Below, piece by piece: positions 45,786 to 53,700 of a stretch of 64,000 bases of DNA (positions within the stretch are counted from its first letter, which is position 1; the number at the start of each line of letters is the position of its first letter). The position numbers were made by a program, and so were the translations under genes. Source of the stretch: Flavobacterium sp. ZT3R18 (GTDB lineage Bacteria; Bacteroidota; Bacteroidia; Flavobacteriales; Flavobacteriaceae); contig NZ_VJZS01000023.1 in assembly GCF_007097385.1 (NCBI RefSeq), positions 1-64,000 of the forward strand. The letters run 5' to 3'. The notes beneath the pieces were generated by a model, which was not told the origin of the DNA, did no database searches, and saw only the letters and a program-made list of their open reading frames with translations.

Positions 45786-46796
45786 TTATTTATTCAAAAG
45801 TATAGCGGCTTCTTTGGCAAAATACGTAGAAATCAAACTAGCTCCTGCACGTTTGATACACATGAGTTGCTCCATCATGATTTTGTCGTGATCCAACCAA
45901 CCTCTTTCGGCAGCGGCTTTGATCATAGCGTATTCGCCTGATACATGAAAAACGGTTACGGGAACATTTACGGCATTTTTTACTTCGCGAACGATATCCA
46001 AATACGCAATTCCGGGTTTTACCATCACCATATCGGCGCCTTCTTCTACATCAGATAAAGCTTCTTTGATCGCTTCGATGCGGTTGGCATAATCCATTTG
46101 ATAGGTTTTCTTGTCTTTTGGTACTTCGACAGGCTCAGCATCAGACATTGTGTCTCTTGGCGCACTGTCTAAGGCATCGCGGAAAGGCCCGTAAAATGCC
46201 GAAGCATATTTAGCCGAATAACTCATAATCCCTACGTGATGAAACCCTGCAGCATCCAATCCTTCACGCAAACGCAACACACGACCATCCATCATATCCG
46301 AAGGCGCCACAAAATCGGCACCCGCTTGTGCATGCGAAACAGCCATTTTTACCAAAGCGGCTACGGTAGAATCGTTTTCAACATCGCCATTGGCAATAAT
46401 TCCGTCATGACCATAAATAGAATAGGGATCCAATGCCACATCTGGCATTACAACCATCTCTGGACAGGCCGCTTTGATGGCTCGAATGGCTTGTTGCATC
46501 AATCCGTTTGGATTCCAAGCTTCATGACCTGCGTTGTCTTTTAGATGCTCACTTACTTTTACATAAATATTAACGGCTCGTATTCCTAAAGCATAAATTT
46601 CTTTGACTTCGGCTACCGTCAAATCAATCGAACGACGGAATATTCCAGGCATAGAAGGAATGGCAACGGCAACATTTTCTCCTTCGGCAATGAACATCGG
46701 AAACATAAAATCGGTTGGACTTAATGTGGTTTCACGAACTAATGAACGAATACTTTCGTTGACGCGTAATCTTCTATTTCTGTGTAATGGGAACAT
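45786..46796 (-). CDS. hemB: Porphobilinogen synthase (5-aminolevulinate dehydratase)
   Basis: 336-aa cytoplasmic enzyme joining two 5-aminolevulinate molecules to porphobilinogen. Schiff-base lysines lie in MSYSAKYASAFYGPFRDALD and VMVKPGIAYLDIV. The metal loop reads PDVALDPYSIYGHDGI, where zinc-type enzymes have three cysteines; the Asp-rich version indicates a magnesium- rather than zinc-dependent enzyme. Length is normal. It is the last gene of the minus-strand hem block, 22 bases after the I42 inhibitor gene and followed by a strong terminator. Confidence 0.96.
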   Translation of the reverse strand: MFPLHRNRRLRVNESIRSLVRETTLSPTDFMFPMFIAEGENVAVAIPSMPGIFRRSIDLTVAEVKEIYALGIRAVNIYVKVSEHLKDNAGHEAWNPNGLMQQAIRAIKAACPEMVVMPDVALDPYSIYGHDGIIANGDVENDSTVAALVKMAVSHAQAGADFVAPSDMMDGRVLRLREGLDAAGFHHVGIMSYSAKYASAFYGPFRDALDSAPRDTMSDAEPVEVPKDKKTYQMDYANRIEAIKEALSDVEEGADMVMVKPGIAYLDIVREVKNAVNVPVTVFHVSGEYAMIKAAAERGWLDHDKIMMEQLMCIKRAGASLISTYFAKEAAILLNK

Positions 46797-46818
46797 AGGA
46801 TATATTTTTAATTGAAAC

Positions 46819-47181
46819 TTATTTTACCTTAATAATAAACTTTTTAACTGTTACAGCTGAATGCTGTTCCCAAGATCTGCAATATTCGAATGTAAGAGAC
46901 TCAATTCCGCTCTTGTTTGCTTTGAACTTAAAGATCTCCGTACCTCCACTGCCAACAACACCATTTGAAACCTTTGTCGGGACATAAATTGCGTCAATAG
47001 AATCTAACATTTTGTTGGACTCGCTTTTTATCCATTTCCAAGAATATCCTGTTGTAGGATTTGATTCTAATTTAATTTCGAGCACATCCTTTTTATTTAT
47101 GATGTAGTCAAATTTGGGATTTTTTTGAGCTTTACAAGACATAAAAAAAAGTGTTAAAAAAAGGATTGATAGGTTTCTCAT
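46819..47181 (-). CDS. I42 (chagasin-like) protease inhibitor lipoprotein
   Basis: 120 aa from the ATG at 47181-47179. An in-frame upstream ATG at 47202 overlaps hemF and precedes the signal sequence with unneeded residues. The signal is MRNLSILFLTLFFMSC with the lipobox Cys at 16. The chagasin-type loops are NPTTGYSWKW, GVVGSGGTEIF and, in place of the usual RPW, CRSWEQ. The family inhibits papain-like cysteine peptidases. Its place between hemF and hemB has no evident connection with haem. Likely periplasmic. Confidence 0.8.
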   Translation of the reverse strand: MRNLSILFLTLFFMSCKAQKNPKFDYIINKKDVLEIKLESNPTTGYSWKWIKSESNKMLDSIDAIYVPTKVSNGVVGSGGTEIFKFKANKSGIESLTFEYCRSWEQHSAVTVKKFIIKVK

Positions 47182-47192
47182 ATTTATTGATT

Positions 47193-48182
47193 TTAAAGCC
47201 ATTCTTTAGGATTTTCTAATACTTTTATTAATTTCTCTTCCTCACTTCCTGCTTCAGGATGGTGGTCGTACACCCATTGCACGTGTGGAGGCAAACTCAT
47301 CAGGATACTTTCTATTCTTCCGTTGGTTTTTAAGCCAAATAATGTGCCTTTGTCGTGTACCAAATTAAATTCGACATAACGTCCTCGACGGATTTCTTGC
47401 CACGTTCTGTTTTCGGCAGTATAAGGTAGATCTTTTCTTTTTTCGACTATCGGAACATAAGCTTCTAGGAAACTATTCCCTACTTCGGTCACAAAATTGT
47501 ACCAATCTTGCATGCTCATATCTTCATTTTCCTTGCAATAATCAAAAAACAATCCGCCAATACCTCGGGCTTCATTCCGATGCGCATTCCAAAAATAGGC
47601 GTCGCATTGTTTTTTATATTTTGGGTAAAACTCGGGATTGTGCTTGTCACAAGCCGTTTTACAGGTTTGATGAAAATGAACCGCATCTTCTTCAAACAAA
47701 TAATAGGGAGTTAAATCCTGTCCTCCTCCAAACCATTGCTGGACTACTTTTCGAGGCTCTGTACTGAGCGAAGTCGAACTTGTACTGAGCGAAGTCGAAC
47801 TTGTACTGAGCGAAGTCGAAGTATCGTACATTTCGAAATAACGCCAATTGGCGTGAACGGTAGGTACCATTGGATTTTTTGGATGCAAAACCAAACTCAA
47901 TCCACAGGCAAAAAAATCAGCTTCGCCTACATTGAACATTTTTTGCATAGCTTCCGGAAGTTTTCCATGTACTGCTGAAATGTTGACACCGCCTTTTTCA
48001 AAAACGGCTCCATTTTCGATTACGCGAGTTCTTCCTCCGCCGCCTCCTGTACTGAGTCCTGCCGAAGTATCAGGTCGCTCCCAAAGGTCTTCACGGAATT
48101 TTGCTTGACCATCAACGGCTTCTAATCCTTTACAGATTTGGTCTTGAAGATTTTGTATGTAGGCGTAAAATTGTTCTTTCAT
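47193..48182 (-). CDS. hemF: Coproporphyrinogen III oxidase (oxygen-dependent) with repeat-derived inserts
   Basis: 329-aa enzyme making protoporphyrinogen IX from coproporphyrinogen III with O2. Family sequence: GGGGGRTRVIENGAVFEKGG, ACGLSLVLHPKNPMVPTVHA, NWRYFEMYD, QWFGGGQDLTPYYLFEEDAV and NEARGIGGLFFDY. Two inserts are foreign to the family: DTSAGLST (about residues 38-45), and TSTSLSTSSTSLSTSSTSLS then TE (about 121-142). The latter is encoded by three 21-bp copies of a dispersed repeat (47761-47823). The frame stays open, so the protein is probably made, some 25-30 residues longer than normal. The start overlaps the GNAT gene by 4 bases. Confidence 0.93.
   Translation of the reverse strand: MKEQFYAYIQNLQDQICKGLEAVDGQAKFREDLWERPDTSAGLSTGGGGGRTRVIENGAVFEKGGVNISAVHGKLPEAMQKMFNVGEADFFACGLSLVLHPKNPMVPTVHANWRYFEMYDTSTSLSTSSTSLSTSSTSLSTEPRKVVQQWFGGGQDLTPYYLFEEDAVHFHQTCKTACDKHNPEFYPKYKKQCDAYFWNAHRNEARGIGGLFFDYCKENEDMSMQDWYNFVTEVGNSFLEAYVPIVEKRKDLPYTAENRTWQEIRRGRYVEFNLVHDKGTLFGLKTNGRIESILMSLPPHVQWVYDHHPEAGSEEEKLIKVLENPKEWL
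47761..47823. repeat. Three tandem 21-bp repeats inside hemF
   Basis: GTACTGAGCGAAGTCGAACT+T twice exactly (47761-47781, 47782-47802), and a third unit differing at the last bases (47803-47823). It is read in-frame as Ser/Thr/Leu repeats in hemF. A related sequence lies at 48049-48071 in the same gene, and related single copies occur in gaps at about 45768-45780 and 63218-63230 (TTCGACTACGCTCA type). Confidence 0.9.
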
Positions 48183-48709
48183 TTTGTTAGTTCATATAAT
48201 TCCATATCCAATGGAAGTTCGTTGGTTGGCGTAAACTCATCCGGCAAGGTTCTTTGCCAAACAAATCCAGACTTTACTGCTACTTTAACACTTCCTAAAT
48301 TTGTTTTATGGGATATAATTTGAAGCGTTTTCAAGTTTAATTCATTGAATGCAAAGTTTGAAACTTCCTTCACCGCAAAAGTAACCAAACCTTTCCCTTC
48401 GTACTGTGCTCCTATGCCATAAGCCAATTCGGCTTGTCGGGTTTCAAAATCAATTTTCTTGACGATAATAAGACCCGCAATATTTTCGGTAGCCTTTTCT
48501 TTTATGGCAAATGTATAACTCTCGTTAGATTGTAACTCCAATGCTTTAGCAATGATATAACGCTCTGAATCTTCTAAAGTCAAATTGCTGGATAGTGTTT
48601 TAGGAAAATATCTTTTGAATCTTTCGGCATTAGAAACCATTAATTCGTTCAGATTTTTTGCGTCTTTGTCATCCAGTAGGGCAATATGGAATGATTTTGT
48701 ATAATGCAT
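48179..48709 (-). CDS. GNAT N-acetyltransferase (RimJ/RimL-like)
   Basis: 176-aa acetyl-CoA-dependent acetyltransferase. The fold is visible in ERYIIAKALELQSNESYTFA, IAGLIIVKKIDFETRQAELA, then YGIGAQYEGKGLVTFAVKEV (acetyl-CoA loop) and NLKTLQIISHKTNLGSVKVA, followed by KSGFVWQR. Members modify ribosomal protein N-termini, amino acids or antibiotics; the substrate here is unknown. It precedes hemF with a 4-base overlap (ATGA), so it is translated with hemF and is probably an accidental passenger of the hem operon. Confidence 0.87.
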   Translation of the reverse strand: MHYTKSFHIALLDDKDAKNLNELMVSNAERFKRYFPKTLSSNLTLEDSERYIIAKALELQSNESYTFAIKEKATENIAGLIIVKKIDFETRQAELAYGIGAQYEGKGLVTFAVKEVSNFAFNELNLKTLQIISHKTNLGSVKVAVKSGFVWQRTLPDEFTPTNELPLDMELYELTK

Positions 48710-48786
48710 TTATTCTTTTTAAGAAAGTGAGTAAAAATAAGCAAAAAGCATTTAAACCAATCTCTAATAATACTCTATAACTGATA

Positions 48787-48990
48787 TTATTTTAGCCACA
48801 CCTCTATTGACTTCAACAAATTAGCAACTTTGTTTTTCTTCTTAACATCAGTAAGAATAGTAAAAAATTTAGGTCTGATTAAAACATCAATGAATCCCTT
48901 TTAGTGCTTCTAAACTTTCCTAAATATTCTAAAATTAACTCTTTAAAATGAGAATCACCAAAACTACGATTGGCTAAATATCCTGCTTTT
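48787..48990 (-). pseudogene. C-terminal relic of an AlbA_2/RecG-like ATP-binding protein
   Basis: Minus-strand frame 1 reads AGYLANRSFGDSHFKELILE then YLGKFRSTKR; a shift of one base in the A-run at about 48899-48903 continues as GFIDVLIRPKFFTILTDVKK then KNKVANLLKSIEVWLK and a stop at 48787. The joined sequence recalls the winged-helix end of AlbA_2-domain ATP-binding proteins (FK.LI..YL.KF...RKDID, DVL...QKKNKI.NLL). Only this tail remains, within the hem operon between the 127-aa hypothetical and GNAT genes. Confidence 0.6.
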
Positions 48991-49372
48991 ATTTAAAATT
49001 AGTCTTTACGTTAGCTATTTTGTTACTTATTCCAAACGAAAAAGTTTTACTTTCTTGTTGGATATAGTTGTAAATGGCAATAGCTTTTTGTGAAAAATCA
49101 AATTGACTTTCTTTTGAAAAAGCGATTAAAAAATCGGCGAATAACTCGAAATGATTCCAATCAAAATGTAGGCGTTCCAAATGGGCAATCAATTCTTTTT
49201 CGTCGAAATCACGAAGACTCTCGATATTCATTCCTAAGTCTTTTAACTCATTTTCCACATACAGCAGGTCTTCTAAGTTCCAAAATTTAGGCACATAAAC
49301 CAATGACATCAGCTTTTTGAGCACGTTGTCAATTCGAATACTTTCTTGGTCTCTTAAGCCTTTGTTTAGCAT
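48989..49372 (-). CDS. Hypothetical protein, 127 aa
   Basis: Not recognised. Helical, cytoplasmic, no signal peptide; sequence such as NLEDLLYVENELKDLGMNIE and HFDWNHFELFADFLIAFSKE. It lies 72 bases after hemE on the same strand; the gap holds CAGTCTTCAGTCG-type repeats (49379-49410). Codon use resembles its neighbours, so it is likely a real gene, co-transcribed with the hem block. Confidence 0.75.
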   Translation of the reverse strand: MLNKGLRDQESIRIDNVLKKLMSLVYVPKFWNLEDLLYVENELKDLGMNIESLRDFDEKELIAHLERLHFDWNHFELFADFLIAFSKESQFDFSQKAIAIYNYIQQESKTFSFGISNKIANVKTNFK

Positions 49373-49444
49373 AATTTTCAGTCTTCAGTCGCAGTCTTCA
49401 GTCGCAGTCTTCGCATACTGAAAACTGGGACTAAAAACTTCTTA

Positions 49445-50470
49445 CTAGTTCCCGTACTCCTTCACTGCATCAATAAACGCCTTGGCATGATCTACAGGAA
49501 TATTCGGTAAAATTCCGTGACCTAAATTCACGATGTATTTGTCTTTTCCGAATTCATCAATCATTTCATGTACCATTTTCTTGATAACCGGTATTGGAGA
49601 TAGCAATCTCGAAGGGTCAAAATTCCCTTGTAAAGTGATGTTCCCACCAGAAAGGTATCTTGCATTTCTTGGAGAACAAGTCCAATCCACTCCTAAAGCC
49701 GAGGCTCTGCTTTTTCCCATTTCGCCAAGAGCAAACCAACATCCTTTTCCGAAAACAATAACCGGTGCATCATCGGCCAAAGCTTCAACGATTTGGTTGA
49801 TGTATTTCCATGAAAACTCTTGATAATCAACAGGAGAAAGCATTCCACCCCAAGAATCAAAAATCTGAACGGCATCTACTCCCGCTTTTACTTTTTCTTT
49901 TAGGTATAAAATCGTGGTATCGGTGATTTTTTGCAATAAAACATGAGCTGCTTCTGGATGCGAAAAACAAAATCCTTTGGCCATATCAAAACTTTTTGAA
50001 CCTTTTCCTTCTACTGCATAGCAAAAAATAGTCCAAGGAGAACCTGCAAAACCGATTAACGGCACCTCATCATTCAACATTTCTTTGGTCAACTTGATGG
50101 CATCCATCACGTAACCCAAAGTTTCCTGAATATTAGGAACAATCACTTTCTCGACGTCTTGAATGGTACGAATAGGATTTGGTAAAAATGGTCCAAAATC
50201 AGGTTTCATCAACACTTCGATTCCCATAGCTTGTGGAACAACAAGTATATCCGAAAATAAAATAGCGGCATCGGGAGCGATTCTACGAATGGGTTGCACG
50301 GTGATTTCGGCGGCCAATTCCGGAGTTTGACAACGGGTAAAAAAATCATATTTGTCACGCAAAGCGATGAATTCCGGTAAATATCTTCCGGCTTGACGCA
50401 TCATCCAAACTGGCGGACGTTGTACTGTTTCTCCTTTTAAAGCTTTTAAAAATAGGTCGTTCTTAATCAT
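49445..50470 (-). CDS. hemE: Uroporphyrinogen decarboxylase
   Basis: 341-aa cytoplasmic enzyme removing four carboxyl groups from uroporphyrinogen III to give coproporphyrinogen III. The signature RPPVWMMRQAGRYLPEFIAL lies near the N-terminus (about 18-37). Further family sequence: DAAILFSDILVVPQAMGI, GFAGSPWTIFCYAVEGKGSK, DAVQIFDSWGGMLSP and NLGHGILPNIPVDHAK. Length is typical. It is preceded by a 99-base gap from hemD that contains a single-arm CACTAATT-type repeat (50480-50515). Confidence 0.96.
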   Translation of the reverse strand: MIKNDLFLKALKGETVQRPPVWMMRQAGRYLPEFIALRDKYDFFTRCQTPELAAEITVQPIRRIAPDAAILFSDILVVPQAMGIEVLMKPDFGPFLPNPIRTIQDVEKVIVPNIQETLGYVMDAIKLTKEMLNDEVPLIGFAGSPWTIFCYAVEGKGSKSFDMAKGFCFSHPEAAHVLLQKITDTTILYLKEKVKAGVDAVQIFDSWGGMLSPVDYQEFSWKYINQIVEALADDAPVIVFGKGCWFALGEMGKSRASALGVDWTCSPRNARYLSGGNITLQGNFDPSRLLSPIPVIKKMVHEMIDEFGKDKYIVNLGHGILPNIPVDHAKAFIDAVKEYGN

Positions 50471-50569
50471 AATGTTTATTTAAACACGAATTACACTAAT
50501 TTTCACTAATTAATTACGCGATGTTTTGTTTATTAATCTATTCTATTCTATTCCGCGACGGGATTAGGG

Positions 50570-51232
50570 TTATTTATATTCTTCGATTACATCTTCAACT
50601 ACGTCTTCAACACTGGGTTGGTCTGCAACTATAATGTTTTTTGTTATTTTATCTAATGCCTCTGCGGTTGTTTCGCCTATGCAAAAGCAAATTTCTTTCT
50701 TTATAACATTGTCTTTCAAGTAACTTTCAACGGCTGAAGGGCTGAAAAACAAAATTGCATCGATTTTCTCCTTAATCTTTATCGGAGTCAATAGCGTTTC
50801 ATAAACCTGAATCTCATTGAATTTTATCCCTGCGGCTGCCAAAGCTTTTGGTAGTGTTTCTTTACGCAGATTTCCACTAAAGAAAGTGTAGCTTTCTTGG
50901 CTATAAATCAAAGCGATAATTTCGGCTAAGTCGGCAGCATATCCCGTGTAGGCAACCACGTTGAACCCAGCTTCGGATAATAGAATTTTTGTTTTTAGTC
51001 CAACGCAAAAAACATTCTTGGTTTTCAAATCGTCAACATTCGAATTTTCCAAAACACTTTGTGCTGCGTTCTGACTGGTAAAAATCAAATTGTCGTTGAT
51101 GGCATTGAGCTCGAATTCTTGCTTCTTAGTCGAAATGAAATCCTCCTCGAATACTTCAAAATCGGCTTTCAAAAGATCGTGTCTCTGAATATCCGAAAGG
51201 GTTTTAGTAGATAATATAACTGTTTTACTCAT
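50570..51232 (-). CDS. hemD: Uroporphyrinogen-III synthase
   Basis: 220-aa enzyme that cyclises hydroxymethylbilane to uroporphyrinogen III with ring D inversion. The family is poorly conserved; visible marks are NDNLIFTSQNAAQSVLENSN, NVFCVGLKTKILLSEAGFNV, FFSGNLRKETLPKALAAAGI and AILFFSPSAVESYLKD, followed by ICFCIGETTAEAL. Position between hemC and hemE confirms the call. A perfect 20-bp hairpin lies between this gene and hemC (51252-51294). Confidence 0.92.
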   Translation of the reverse strand: MSKTVILSTKTLSDIQRHDLLKADFEVFEEDFISTKKQEFELNAINDNLIFTSQNAAQSVLENSNVDDLKTKNVFCVGLKTKILLSEAGFNVVAYTGYAADLAEIIALIYSQESYTFFSGNLRKETLPKALAAAGIKFNEIQVYETLLTPIKIKEKIDAILFFSPSAVESYLKDNVIKKEICFCIGETTAEALDKITKNIIVADQPSVEDVVEDVIEEYK

Positions 51233-51251
51233 TTTTTGTTTTTATAGTAGC

Positions 51252-51294
51252 CTAGCAACCCTTTCAGAGTTAAAAACTCTGAAAGGGTTGCTAG
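51252..51294. repeat. Perfect 20-bp inverted repeat in the hemC-hemD gap
   Basis: CTAGCAACCCTTTCAGAGTT (51252-51271), loop AAA, and its exact reverse complement (51275-51294). It begins 5 bases past the hemC stop and would make a very stable hairpin in the hem mRNA. There is no long T-run after it on the minus strand, so it looks more like a dispersed palindromic element or mRNA-stability structure than a classic terminator. Confidence 0.85.
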
Positions 51295-51298
51295 AACT

Positions 51299-52216
51299 TT
51301 ATTTTTTCAAACTCTCTTTTATAGTCGCCATTAATTCAGTTCCTCCATTATCAAGAATTTCTTTGGCCATATAATACCCCAGTTTTTTCCATTCTTGCAT
51401 TGGAATTGTTTTCTCAACTTCAATTTTTTGTTTCCCATCGATAGAAAACAAGACTCCTTTAAACAAAATATCATCTTCAACAAATACGGCTAAAGCTCCA
51501 ATTGGTGCGGTACAACCGCCTTCGAGGGTTTTTAGAAATTGTCTTTCGATATGGGTACACACTTCGGTATCAATATCGTTTAATTCGGCTACCGCTTGTC
51601 TCGAAAACTCATCGTTTGCCATAGCCACAACAACCATCGCTCCTTGCGCAGGTGCAGGAATCATCCAGTCTAGATTGATAAAATCCGTAGGTTTAAGGTT
51701 GATGCGTTCTAGTCCCGCAGCAGCAAATACAGCTCCGTTCCAATCGCTATCTTGTAGTTTTTGCATTCTGGTATTTACGTTTCCACGCAAATCGACTACG
51801 GTGTGATTGGGGTATTTATTCCACCATTGGGCTTGACGGCGCAAGCTTCCTGTTGCAATGGTTCCTGATTCGTTAAGAAAATCAAGATTTCCTTTATGCA
51901 CTAAAATATCTAAGGTATTGGCTCTTTCCAGAACGGCGGCCTGAACAATCCCAATAGGCAAAGCAGTAGGAACGTCTTTCATGGAATGCACTGCGATATC
52001 TACTTGACCATTAATCATGGCAATATCAAGTGTTTTGGTAAAAATCCCAGTGATTCCGAGTTCATACAACGGTTTATCAAGAATGATATCGCCTTGGGAT
52101 TTTACGGCAATGATTTCGGTTTTATAGCCTAGATCATTTAGTTTTTTCTCGACTGTGTGGGCTTGCCAAAGTGCGAGTTCGCTATCTCTGGTTCCTATTC
52201 GTATTGTTTTATTCAT
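51299..52216 (-). CDS. hemC: Hydroxymethylbilane synthase (porphobilinogen deaminase)
   Basis: 305 aa from the ATG at 52216-52214, which begins MNKTIRIGTRDSELALWQAH as the family requires; the in-frame ATG at 52258 lies within hemA. The enzyme links four porphobilinogen units on a dipyrromethane cofactor bound by Cys235 in LEGGCTAPIGA. Other family sequence: AVHSMKDVPT, ATGSLRRQAQW, DLRGNVNTRMQKL. The ATG shares one base with the TAA of hemA (TAATG), a sign of translational coupling. Confidence 0.96.
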   Translation of the reverse strand: MNKTIRIGTRDSELALWQAHTVEKKLNDLGYKTEIIAVKSQGDIILDKPLYELGITGIFTKTLDIAMINGQVDIAVHSMKDVPTALPIGIVQAAVLERANTLDILVHKGNLDFLNESGTIATGSLRRQAQWWNKYPNHTVVDLRGNVNTRMQKLQDSDWNGAVFAAAGLERINLKPTDFINLDWMIPAPAQGAMVVVAMANDEFSRQAVAELNDIDTEVCTHIERQFLKTLEGGCTAPIGALAVFVEDDILFKGVLFSIDGKQKIEVEKTIPMQEWKKLGYYMAKEILDNGGTELMATIKESLKK

Positions 52217-53472
52217 TATTTTGCAATAGCTTGTATTTGAAAAACTTTTTCGATCCAATCGATACTCTCATCTACCATAGTGTCTTCATTTTTTAAATGA
52301 TTGGCGAAATGAGTGGTTATTTTTTGGATAATTCTAGAGCTTATAATTTCGGCTTGTTCTTCATTGAAGTTGGAAATTTTTTTGCTTTGAAAATCCAATT
52401 CCGAATTTTTAATCGCGTTTAGCTTGTCTTTCAAGGCATTGATAGTAGGAGCAAACTTTCTTCCTTTCGTCCAAGCTAAAAACTCCTCTTTAATTTCTTC
52501 GATAATAGCCTCGGCAGCAGGAATATGTGTTTTTCTGTTTTCCAATGTTTCATCGGTCATTTGCGACAAATGATCCATGTGAATTAAAGTAACGCCCTCA
52601 AGGTCTTTCACATTTTCATTGACATTTTTAGGTATTGACAAATCCAAAATCAACAATGGCTTTTTCAAATTCAGGATCGCTTTGTCAATCGTTGGGTTTT
52701 GAGCGCCAGTGGCCACAACCACCACATCGGCTTTTTGCAATTCAAGATGCAATTCCGAGTAATCTTTAACGATAAGATTCAATTTCCCCGCCAATTTCTC
52801 AGCTTTGTCTTTCGTTCTGTTGATTAAAGTGATGTGTTCGTTTTTGGTATGTTTTACTAAATTCTCACAGGTATTTCTTCCGATCTTCCCTGTTCCGAAA
52901 AGTAAAATATTCTTGTTTCCAATATCTGGAACGTTCTTAATAATATATTGAACCGATGCAAAAGATACCGAAGTGGCACCAGAGCTTATTTCAGTTTCAT
53001 TTTTGATTTTTTTACTGGCTTGTATCACTGCATTGACCAATCTTTCCATAAAAGCGTTGGCTAATCCTAGAGCTTTTGCTTCGGCAAAACCGTTTCTTAT
53101 TTGGCTAATGATTTCGAAATCACCTAGAATTTGACTGTCCAAGCCCGTTCCTACTCGGAATAAATGAGAAATGGCTTCTTGGCTTTTATAGACGTAGGCT
53201 ACTTTTTGAAAATCTTCAACAGTACCGTTGCTGTTCTCGCAAAGTAATTTGATTAACTGAAAAGGATGCTCCGCATAACCGTAAATCTCTGTTCGATTAC
53301 AGGTTGAAGTCACAAATAAACTTTGAATCCCCTCATTTTTGGCTTGTTCCAACAAGCGGGTTTTAGCTAAAGTGTCTAAACTAAATTTACCTCTTATCTC
53401 GGCATCGGCTTTTTTGTAGCTTAAGCCAATTGAATAAAAATAGTGATGCTTCGAAACGTTATGATTTTCCAT
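52216..53472 (-). CDS. hemA: Glutamyl-tRNA reductase
   Basis: 418-aa enzyme of the C5 pathway that reduces glutamyl-tRNA to glutamate-1-semialdehyde, the committed step to tetrapyrroles. The catalytic Cys58 lies in VTSTCNRTEIYGY; the substrate region is FRVGTGLDSQILGDFEIISQ; the NADPH-binding domain has NILLFGTGKIGRNTCENLVK and VVVATGAQNPTI; the helical dimerisation end begins near 320. It is the first gene of the minus-strand hem block, with a perfect TAATTTTG -7 box upstream. The divergent AraC gene starts 229 bases away. Confidence 0.96.
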   Translation of the reverse strand: MENHNVSKHHYFYSIGLSYKKADAEIRGKFSLDTLAKTRLLEQAKNEGIQSLFVTSTCNRTEIYGYAEHPFQLIKLLCENSNGTVEDFQKVAYVYKSQEAISHLFRVGTGLDSQILGDFEIISQIRNGFAEAKALGLANAFMERLVNAVIQASKKIKNETEISSGATSVSFASVQYIIKNVPDIGNKNILLFGTGKIGRNTCENLVKHTKNEHITLINRTKDKAEKLAGKLNLIVKDYSELHLELQKADVVVVATGAQNPTIDKAILNLKKPLLILDLSIPKNVNENVKDLEGVTLIHMDHLSQMTDETLENRKTHIPAAEAIIEEIKEEFLAWTKGRKFAPTINALKDKLNAIKNSELDFQSKKISNFNEEQAEIISSRIIQKITTHFANHLKNEDTMVDESIDWIEKVFQIQAIAK

Positions 53473-53497
53473 ATATACACTTTCACTTAAAGTGCAA

Positions 53498-53505
53498 CAA
53501 AATTA
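53498..53505 (-). promoter_or_regulatory. -7 box of the hemA operon
   Basis: Minus strand TAATTTTG matches TAnnTTTG exactly, 26 bases before the hemA start. The -33 element is poor (a TTTT-like run at the expected distance), which would suit a promoter needing an activator. Confidence 0.5.
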
Positions 53506-53599
53506 TTACTATAGTTTCGATAAAAGTAACGCTAAAAGTTCTTTTTGTATCGCTACATGCTTTTTTAGATTTAAATCGTTGTTTTAGAATAAAAACTGC

Positions 53600-53607
53600 T
53601 ATTTTTG
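53600..53607 (+). promoter_or_regulatory. -7 box of the AraC-family gene
   Basis: TATTTTTG (53600-53607) matches TAnnTTTG exactly. It is 94 bases before the AraC ATG, and lies back to back with the hemA promoter 95 bases away. Confidence 0.5.
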
Positions 53608-53700
53608 TACTGTTATCAAGGGTTAGAATTCATTTTATTCAGAATGATTCTAAATAAAAATACTTGATAATTATCATATTTTCACAAAAAAAACATCGCT

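Noticed and set aside
47761..47823. Tandem repeats as a CRISPR array
   Set aside because: Units are 21 bp with no spacers, and they are translated in hemF.
47736..47978. Plus-strand open frame of 80 codons across the hemF repeat (CTERSRT repeats)
   Set aside because: It is the antisense reading of the in-frame repeat in hemF; such TERSRS peptides are common artefacts of this repeat. HemF on the other strand has full family conservation.
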